From: Thermoplasmata archaeon
GTDB lineage: Archaea; Thermoplasmatota; Thermoplasmata; UBA184
Assembly (NCBI GenBank): GCA_030043505.1
Contig: JASHXN010000020.1
Location: forward strand, 1 to 9,912
DNA: 9,912 bases
Direction: 5' to 3'
Part shown: piece by piece, positions 5,621 through 9,912 of the stretch
Layout of the letters: every line of letters begins with the position of its first letter
Position numbering within the stretch: position 1 is the first letter of the stretch
Program-made: the position numbers and the translations under genes
The notes under the pieces: model-generated
What the model was told of the DNA's origin: nothing
Seen by the model: the letters and a program-made list of their open reading frames with translations, nothing else
Databases searched by the model: none

Positions 5621-7093
5621 ATGGCGGCCGAGGCGACGTACGGGCTCCTCGTCGGGGGCGCCGAAGCTCCGGCGACCGACGGGGCGACGGCCGAGCTCCT
5701 CGACCCCGCGACGAACGCCCCGATCGCACGGGTCGCCTCGGGGTCGGCGGCGGACGCCGCCCACGCGATGGAGGTCGCCGAGGCGGCGTTCCGGAACTCC
5801 GACTGGGCCGGTGGCGACGGCGCGAAGCGCGCGAAGGCGCTGACCCAGCTCGCCCGGCTCGTCGAGGGCCAGTTGGAGGAGCTCGCGCTCCTGGAGACCC
5901 GGAACGTCGGCAAGCCGCTCCGGGAAGCGCGGGGCGACCTCGGGTTCGTCGTCCGCACGCTCGAGTACGTCGCCGGCCTCGCCGACAAGCTCGAAGGGGC
6001 GACGATCCCCGTCCCCGGGAGCCGGTTCAACTACACGGTCCGCGAACCGCTCGGGGTCACGGTGCATATCGCCCCGTGGAACTTCCCGCTCGTCCTCGCC
6101 GTCCGGTCGGTCGCCCCGGCGCTCGCCGCCGGGAACACCGTCGTCCTGAAGCCGGCGAGCCTCACGCCGTTGACCGCCCTCCGCTTCGGACGGCTCGCCC
6201 GGAGCGCGGGGATCCCCGACGGGGTCCTCAACGTCGTCCCCGGCCCGGGCGGCCGCCTCGGGGAGGCGCTCGTCCGCGACCCGCGCTGCCGCTCCGTCTC
6301 GTTCACCGGGAGCGGGGAGGTCGGGCGGCGGATCGCCGAGCTGGCGGCGGAGCACCTCGTCCCCACGACCCTGGAGCTCGGGGGGAAGAGCCCGGTCGTC
6401 GTCCTACCGGACGCCGACCTCGACCGGGCGGCCCGCGGGGTCGCCAACGGCGTCTTCGGCAACGCCGGCCAGATGTGCTGGGCGGCGTCCCGCCTGATCG
6501 TCCACGAGTCGATCCGGGCGCCGTTCCTCGAGAAGCTCCGGGCGATCGCCGACGGGATGCGCCTCGGGCCCGGCACGGAGGAGGGGGTCGAGATGGGCCC
6601 GCTCGTCTCGCGCGAGCAGGAGCACCGCGTCCTCGACTACGTCCGCTCGGCCCGGGACGACGGAGGGACGGTCGTCGCCGGCGGGGCGAAGGCGTCCGAG
6701 CCGGCGCTCGCCGCCGGGAACTTCGTCCGGCCGACGGTCGTCGCGGACCTCCCCCCGACGGCGCGGGTCGCCCGCGAAGAGGTGTTCGGTCCCGTGCTGA
6801 CCGCCTTCGAGTTCCGGGAACTGGAGGACGGGATCCGCCTCGCGAACGACACGCCGTACGGCCTGGTCGCCGGCGTGTGGACGCGCGAGCTCGCCACCGC
6901 CCACCACGTCGCACGCCGGCTCGACGCCGGCATGGTCCTCGTCAACGAACCTCCGCAAACGTATCCGCAGACCCCGTTCGCCGGCTTCAAGGAGAGCGGG
7001 ATCGGCTCCGAGCAGGGGATCGGCGTCGTCGCCGGCTACACGCGGACGAAGAACGTCCTCGTCAACGTCGCCGTCCCGAAGAAGAAGGGGTAG
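5621..7093 (+). CDS. NAD(P)-dependent aldehyde dehydrogenase
   Basis: This 490-aa protein is a full-length ALDH-superfamily enzyme that oxidises an aldehyde to the carboxylic acid with NAD+ or NADP+. The signatures are in order: APWNFPL (151-157, Asn154 of the oxyanion hole), cofactor-binding LKPAS (176-180, Lys177), FTGSGEVG (228-235), general-base Glu252 in LELGGKSP (251-258), catalytic Cys286 in GNAGQMC (280-286), and EEVFGPV (386-392). It ends with PFAGFKESGIG (452-462), as in betaine-aldehyde, aminobutyraldehyde and phenylacetaldehyde dehydrogenase relatives. All catalytic residues are present, so it should be active. The substrate is not deducible; CoA-acylating semialdehyde enzymes are less likely from these motifs. 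The start ATG at 5621 has a TATA-like patch at -25 and no Shine-Dalgarno. It follows the glycosyltransferase gene by 32 bases, so a shared lipid or terpenoid pathway is possible. Confidence 0.93.
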   Translation: MAAEATYGLLVGGAEAPATDGATAELLDPATNAPIARVASGSAADAAHAMEVAEAAFRNSDWAGGDGAKRAKALTQLARLVEGQLEELALLETRNVGKPLREARGDLGFVVRTLEYVAGLADKLEGATIPVPGSRFNYTVREPLGVTVHIAPWNFPLVLAVRSVAPALAAGNTVVLKPASLTPLTALRFGRLARSAGIPDGVLNVVPGPGGRLGEALVRDPRCRSVSFTGSGEVGRRIAELAAEHLVPTTLELGGKSPVVVLPDADLDRAARGVANGVFGNAGQMCWAASRLIVHESIRAPFLEKLRAIADGMRLGPGTEEGVEMGPLVSREQEHRVLDYVRSARDDGGTVVAGGAKASEPALAAGNFVRPTVVADLPPTARVAREEVFGPVLTAFEFRELEDGIRLANDTPYGLVAGVWTRELATAHHVARRLDAGMVLVNEPPQTYPQTPFAGFKESGIGSEQGIGVVAGYTRTKNVLVNVAVPKKKG

Positions 7094-7148
7094 CGGCCGA
7101 CCGGGTTCGTACGACACCCCCAAAGGCACCCCGCCGGCTCCGTCGGCG

Positions 7149-7760
7149 ATGCCGACGCCCGGGGAGTGGGGGACGTGCCAGTTCTGCGGCACCGCCGTCG
7201 CCCCCGGCGCGACCGCGTGCGGGATCTGCGGCACGAGCGGGCCGGTCCCGGCGGGCGAGCTCGCCCGGGCTCCCCGCCCCGTGCGACGGCGGGTAGCGCT
7301 CTGGAACTGGTTGCGGGTCGTGATCGTCGTCGGCGTCGTCGGCGCGCTCGCCTTCTCGCTGCTCGATGCGGTCCTCACCGGTCCGCCGAGCGTGGCGGAC
7401 CCGCTGACGACCTCCGGGACGTACACGGTCGGCCCCGGCTGGGTCGCCATCCTCTACGGCGAGGTGACCGGCGGCGACTACGTCGTCGGGAACTTCTCCA
7501 GCGTGCATCCGGTGGCGGCGGACGTCGCGCTGTCCGCCTACAACGCCACGGAGTGGGCGAAGTTCCTCACGTCCGGCACCGGGACCCCGGCGTGGAGCAC
7601 CCCGCAGGAAGGCTCCGGCCGGATCGTCTTCACCGCGCTCTACACGGACAACTTCACGTTCGTCCTGACGAACGCCTATCCGCAGTCGACGCACCTGAAC
7701 ATCACGGTGTACGTGACGACGGAGTACGAGTCGAACGTCGGGAACGACGGCTTCGGCTAG
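7149..7760 (+). CDS. Zinc-ribbon protein with one membrane helix and an outer, sequon-rich domain
   Basis: I do not recognise a named family. The 203-aa protein has three parts. Residues 10-27 form a small zinc ribbon with two pairs, CQFC (C10/C13) and CGIC (C24/C27). After a basic stretch (RPVRRR, 43-48) comes one membrane helix at about 51-74. The remaining 130 residues are rich in Ser, Thr, Tyr and Val, with alternating strand-like segments and four N-glycosylation sequons: NFS (N115), NAT (N132), NFT (N168) and NIT (N184). By the positive-inside rule the zinc ribbon should be cytoplasmic and the C-terminal domain outside, where archaeal AglB could glycosylate it. Thermoplasmatota proteins often pair an N-terminal zinc ribbon with membrane helices, which fits this lineage. 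The ATG at 7149 follows a CAAAGG patch at about -26. Its TAG directly abuts the TGA of the convergent kptA. A role in signalling or the cell surface is only a guess. Confidence 0.8.
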   Translation: MPTPGEWGTCQFCGTAVAPGATACGICGTSGPVPAGELARAPRPVRRRVALWNWLRVVIVVGVVGALAFSLLDAVLTGPPSVADPLTTSGTYTVGPGWVAILYGEVTGGDYVVGNFSSVHPVAADVALSAYNATEWAKFLTSGTGTPAWSTPQEGSGRIVFTALYTDNFTFVLTNAYPQSTHLNITVYVTTEYESNVGNDGFG

Positions 7761-8429
7761 TCAGGGGAGCTCGGGCGCGGAGGCGTCCGCCGCGGCGGCT
7801 TCCGAGCGGCGCAGCAGCTCGGCCGGGATCCGGTCGGCGAGGTAGACGGTCTTCCCCGCCTGCATGATCACGATCCCCTCGGCCCGGGCCCGCGTCGCGT
7901 CGACCTCGAGGACGATCGGCTCGGGGGTCCGGACCTTGCCGGCCGCCACGGCGTCCGCGGCGGTCTTCGACAGATGGACCTTGCGGCGGTCGGACGGGCG
8001 GAGGCCGACCTCGAGCACGATCGCCGCCTCATCGGCGGTGACCGGGTAGTAGAGGTGCTCCGGGATGTTGTCGGTCGGCAGGTCCAGTTCGACCTCGAGC
8101 GTGTGGCCGTACGTCGCCCGGATCCGGTCGTCCCGGACCTCGTAGCGTCCCTTCCCGTCCGTCTCCGCGATCGCGACCAGGTGCTGGGGTCGCAGCCAGC
8201 GGTAGACGGGATGCCGCTGCGAGATCGCGCGCGCGATCGCCGAGAGCTCGATCCACCCGTGGGGGTCGACCGACAGCCCGTAGCGGTCCGGGAAGTGGCG
8301 CAGGATCCCGGTCAGGACCCGTCCCAGGTGGTCCAGCTCGCGGTCGTTCAGCAGAAAGCGGCCGCCCTGGCCGCAGACGGGGCACGCCTCCGCGCGGAAG
8401 TATCCGTGCTGGGCGCACTCCTTCAACAT
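7761..8429 (-). CDS. kptA: RNA 2'-phosphotransferase (Tpt1/KptA) with N-terminal zinc ribbon
   Basis: Tpt1/KptA enzymes use NAD+ to remove an internal RNA 2'-phosphate, giving ADP-ribose 1'',2''-cyclic phosphate; some also ADP-ribosylate nucleic-acid ends. This 222-aa protein starts with a zinc-finger-like segment (C5, H8, C16, C19), then the winged-helix RNA lobe with ILRHFPDRYGL (42-52; Arg44-His45 are the conserved RH pair) and DPHGWIEL, IRATYGHT (103-110; Arg104, His109), and the ADP-ribosyl-transferase lobe with GLRPSDRRKVHLSKT (142-156). It ends with the usual AGK-VYLAD-IP segment (191-202). The family LYHGT motif reads LYYPVT (126-131), so its His is Tyr. Archaeal tRNA splicing is not known to leave a 2'-phosphate, so the natural substrate is uncertain. 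The start ATG at 8429 lies 16 bases after the rpoL stop, so the two are probably co-transcribed. Confidence 0.9.
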   Translation of the reverse strand: MLKECAQHGYFRAEACPVCGQGGRFLLNDRELDHLGRVLTGILRHFPDRYGLSVDPHGWIELSAIARAISQRHPVYRWLRPQHLVAIAETDGKGRYEVRDDRIRATYGHTLEVELDLPTDNIPEHLYYPVTADEAAIVLEVGLRPSDRRKVHLSKTAADAVAAGKVRTPEPIVLEVDATRARAEGIVIMQAGKTVYLADRIPAELLRRSEAAAADASAPELP

Positions 8430-8445
8430 CGGGACGCGGCCCCCG

Positions 8446-8733
8446 TCAGCCCTTGACCTTGTCCGCCTTCTTCTCGAAGTCGGCGAGGACGTCGTCGTAC
8501 AGGTCGGTGAGGTCCTTGAGGACCCGCTTCAGGACCTGCTGCGGCTTCTCCCCCTTCGTGCGGATCTGCAGGGTCGGCCGGTCGAGGAAAGGGTGGCCCA
8601 ACAGGTAGCGCGCCTCGACGACCTTCTCCTCCCGCTGGAGCGCCTCGACCAGCGGCACCAGGAGGGTCTCCTCCCCCTTCGGCAGCTCGACCCGCAACAG
8701 GTCGTGCTCCTTCTCAACGACGCGGAGTTCCAT
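8446..8733 (-). CDS. rpoL: DNA-directed RNA polymerase subunit L (Rpo11)
   Basis: This is the small archaeal RNA polymerase subunit equivalent to eukaryotic Rpb11 and the N-terminal domain of bacterial alpha. It forms a heterodimer with RpoD (Rpb3-like), the platform on which the core enzyme assembles. The 95-aa length is typical for the family. It shows the N-terminal MELRVVEKEHDLLRVEL strand pair, an LVPLVEAL helix, then YLLGHPFLDRPTLQIRTKG (43-61), the most conserved segment, and a C-terminal amphipathic helix ending in a Lys-rich tail. The frame stays open upstream to 8871, but the extra residues are not family-like and ATG 8733 gives the standard N-terminus. GAGGGG at 8738-8743 is a plausible Shine-Dalgarno four bases before the ATG. 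The gene leads kptA in an apparent two-gene operon. Confidence 0.93.
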   Translation of the reverse strand: MELRVVEKEHDLLRVELPKGEETLLVPLVEALQREEKVVEARYLLGHPFLDRPTLQIRTKGEKPQQVLKRVLKDLTDLYDDVLADFEKKADKVKG

Positions 8734-8737
8734 CGGA

Positions 8738-8743
8738 CCCCTC
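8738..8743 (-). promoter_or_regulatory. Shine-Dalgarno-like site of rpoL
   Basis: On the minus strand this reads GAGGGG, four bases before the ATG at 8733. It helps to choose this start over the long upstream extension of the frame, and contrasts with the apparently leaderless starts elsewhere in the window. Confidence 0.4.
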
Positions 8744-8768
8744 GGGAGCGTCCCTGACCTGGGCACCT

Positions 8769-8776
8769 CTCTTAAC
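8769..8776 (-). promoter_or_regulatory. Candidate rpoL-kptA promoter
   Basis: The minus strand reads GTTAAGAG here, centred about 39 bases upstream of the rpoL ATG. A start about 25 bases downstream would give a leader of about 14 bases holding the GAGGGG site. A second A/T patch, ATTATTCA on the minus strand at 8801-8808, lies farther out and could belong to the inserted element instead. Confidence 0.35.
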
Positions 8777-8842
8777 GGTGGCGGCCCGCGCGAGGTTGAC
8801 TGAATAATCCCCAGCGCCTGTTGGGACCGTAGGTCGGCGCCG

Positions 8843-8865
8843 CGGGGTGGGTGCGCGCCACCCCG
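8843..8865. repeat. Perfect 8-bp inverted repeat (candidate left-end hairpin)
   Basis: CGGGGTGG (8843-8850) and CCACCCCG (8858-8865) are exact reverse complements separated by a 7-base loop, GTGCGCG. The repeat lies in the non-coding gap between rpoL and tnpB. Subterminal hairpins are recognised by TnpA at the ends of IS200/IS605 elements, so this is a natural candidate. It is not followed by a T run, so it is not a standard terminator. Confidence 0.5.
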
Positions 8866-8873
8866 GCTCACCT

Positions 8874-8887
8874 TTCACCGTTCACCG
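8874..8887. repeat. Tandem 7-bp direct repeat TTCACCG x2
   Basis: TTCACCG occurs twice back to back, 9 bases after the hairpin and about 40 bases before the tnpB start. It could be a protein-binding site or part of the element end, or chance; nothing further can be said from the sequence. Confidence 0.4.
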
Positions 8888-8928
8888 GGCCCGAGAGTAC
8901 CATCCCCGGCGTCTTCGATCCCTCCTCC

Positions 8929-9912
8929 GTGGGCGTCCGCCGCGCGTTCGTTCTCCCTCTGAGTGAACCTTTGCCGCCCGCCCTCGCTTCCCTGTTGGGC
9001 GACGTCCGCCTCTGCACCAACAGCGTCGTCCGGGCGGCGATTGAACGCAACCTCACCGCTCGCGGCTCGCTCGTCCCATTTGCTCAACGCTGGGCGCGCG
9101 AGAACCGCATCCACTTTGCTCACGTTCGCAGGGCTACGGACGTCGCCGTCGCGCTCGTCAAAGGGCATCGCCACCGACTCCGACAGGGCCGTCGGTCCTC
9201 CGTCCCTTGGGTCCGACAGCCATTCCTCATCGCTACCGGCAAGACGTTCCACCTCGACCCGGTCACCGGCAAGGTTCGTCTCTCCCTCCGCCCCCTCGAG
9301 TGGTGCTCGTTCGTCGTGCCGCTCTCCGACCACCACCGCTCCGTCCTCGCCACCCCGGGGGTCCGGGTCAAGGAACTCCAGATCCGCCCGGACCGGGTGT
9401 CGATCGTCGTCGAGAAGGAGGTGCCGGAGCCGTACGCGCCGACCTCCCTCCTCGCGCTCGACACCAACGAGAGCTCGCTCGACGGAGTGCAGGTCAGCGT
9501 CCAGGGTACCACCCCCGTCACCGTTCCGTTCCCCCAGGTCCGGGTCGTCCAACAGCGGCACTTCGAGCGACGGCGTCGGCTCGGGCGCAAGAAGGCGCAC
9601 GACCGAAGGGTCGGTCGTCGGCTTGGGAAGCGGGAGGGCCGACGCGAGCACCACCGCGTGACCCAGCGCCTGCACCGGCTCTCCAAGCAGCTCGTCCGGG
9701 TTGCCGCTCGCGAGCACGCCGCCCTCGCCCTCGAGCGGCTCGAGAACCTACCGGTGCGCCGACGTGCGTCGGCCCGGACTCGCCGTCGCCTTTCCACCTG
9801 GCCCCGTCGCGAGCTCCACCGCCAGCTGTTCTACAAGGCGGAGGAGCAGGGGGTTCCGGTGATCCTCGTGAACCCGCGAAACACCAGCCGAACCTGCCCG
9901 AGATGTGGCGCC
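8929..9912 (+). CDS. tnpB: TnpB-type RNA-guided nuclease / OrfB transposase, 3'-truncated by the window
   Basis: This is the first 328 codons of an IS605 OrfB/TnpB protein; the family is usually about 370-430 aa. TnpB proteins are RuvC-like nucleases guided by an RNA from the element end, and they favour retention of the element. Seen here: an N-terminal RRAFVLPLSEPLPP strand, a basic helical region, RuvC-I LLALDTNESSLDG with Asp178, an Arg/Lys-rich helix (about 208-255), RuvC-II LALERLENLP with Glu269, and VNPRNTSRTCPRCGA with the first zinc-ribbon pair C323/C326. The second Cys pair and the RuvC-III Asp would lie past the edge. The frame is open from 8833 without a stop. It contains no ATG, so I chose GTG at 8929, which puts the family-like N-terminus at the start; GTG 8851 is the other option. 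The catalytic residues visible are intact, so nothing shows decay. Base composition is host-like, which suggests an old or lineage-adapted element. Confidence 0.85.
   Translation, partial: MGVRRAFVLPLSEPLPPALASLLGDVRLCTNSVVRAAIERNLTARGSLVPFAQRWARENRIHFAHVRRATDVAVALVKGHRHRLRQGRRSSVPWVRQPFLIATGKTFHLDPVTGKVRLSLRPLEWCSFVVPLSDHHRSVLATPGVRVKELQIRPDRVSIVVEKEVPEPYAPTSLLALDTNESSLDGVQVSVQGTTPVTVPFPQVRVVQQRHFERRRRLGRKKAHDRRVGRRLGKREGRREHHRVTQRLHRLSKQLVRVAAREHAALALERLENLPVRRRASARTRRRLSTWPRRELHRQLFYKAEEQGVPVILVNPRNTSRTCPRCGA

Larger units (their letters stand above)
8801..9912 (+). mobile_element. IS200/IS605-superfamily element, IS1341-like (tnpB only), left part
   Basis: A tnpB gene with no tnpA upstream (the neighbour is rpoL on the opposite strand) marks an IS1341-type element that runs off the right edge. 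The left boundary is not proven. I suggest TTGAC at 8796-8800 as the flanking target and TGAATAATCCCC from 8801 as the first element bases, because TTGAT-like pentamers flank the left end of the ISDra2 type. A hairpin at 8843-8865 would then be subterminal. The right end, where the guide (omega) RNA of TnpB elements is encoded, is outside the window. Presence of the element is well supported by the tnpB gene; its edge is inference. Confidence 0.5.

Noticed and set aside
8843..8865. Hairpin as an intrinsic terminator
   Set aside because: No T run follows on either strand and no gene ends there; it lies between two divergent genes.
8734..8871. N-terminal extension of rpoL to an ATG at 8871
   Set aside because: The 46 extra residues are not found in RpoL proteins, and they would cover the promoter and the tnpB left-end hairpin; ATG 8733 gives the standard start with a GAGGGG site.
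8875..9717. Minus-strand 280-codon frame opposite tnpB
   Set aside because: Asp/Glu/Arg-rich complement of an Arg-rich coding strand; the plus frame has RuvC and zinc-ribbon motifs.
1..9912. tRNA, rRNA, CRISPR or riboswitch
   Set aside because: No regularly spaced repeats, cloverleaf-like blocks or rRNA-like segments were noticed by eye, and almost all of the window is occupied by coding genes; a covariance-model search was not possible here.

Overview
The window looks like chromosomal DNA from a very G+C-rich archaeon, most likely a member of Thermoplasmatota. The archaeal signals are an Rpo11/RpoL RNA polymerase subunit, a Hef-type helicase without its nuclease half, a bacterio-opsin-activator-type (HTH_10) helix-turn-helix protein, and a KptA/Tpt1 RNA 2'-phosphotransferase with an N-terminal zinc ribbon. 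Several start codons also lie about 24-28 bases downstream of a short A/T-rich patch, as expected for leaderless archaeal mRNAs. The lineage is an inference from gene content and has not been tested by a search.

Layout, left to right: (1) a UbiD-family prenyl-FMN decarboxylase on the minus strand (2-1483, optionally to 1546), divergent from (2) an HTH_10 regulator on the plus strand (1572-2306), followed by (3) dUTPase (2330-2773). The dUTPase meets (4) a Hef-like DEAH helicase on the minus strand (2770-4374) tail to tail, and the two stop codons overlap in one palindromic CTAG. A short divergent promoter region (4375-4433) separates the helicase from a plus-strand run of three genes: (5) a membrane GT2 glycosyltransferase of the CrtQ/HpnB type (4434-5588), (6) an NAD(P)-dependent aldehyde dehydrogenase (5621-7093) and (7) a zinc-ribbon, membrane-anchored surface protein (7149-7760). 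These abut, with no spacer, a minus-strand pair: (8) KptA (7761-8429) and, upstream of it, (9) rpoL (8446-8733). The right end holds (10) the 5' part of a TnpB-type gene (8929 to beyond the edge) with no tnpA upstream. This is the left part of an IS1341-like element inserted just upstream of the rpoL promoter region.

Most genes are housekeeping: nucleotide-pool sanitation (dut), fork repair (hef), transcription (rpoL) and RNA end modification (kptA). The glycosyltransferase and aldehyde dehydrogenase may act together on a lipid or terpenoid, but that is a hypothesis. The most interesting stretch is 8734-9912, the TnpB element with its candidate left end (hairpin plus a 7-bp tandem repeat). 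The same TATA-to-start spacing recurs at several genes and allows some start codons to be re-assigned. I saw no tRNA, rRNA, CRISPR array or clear intrinsic terminator. No gene-free stretch exceeds 300 bases; the longest is 8734-8928.
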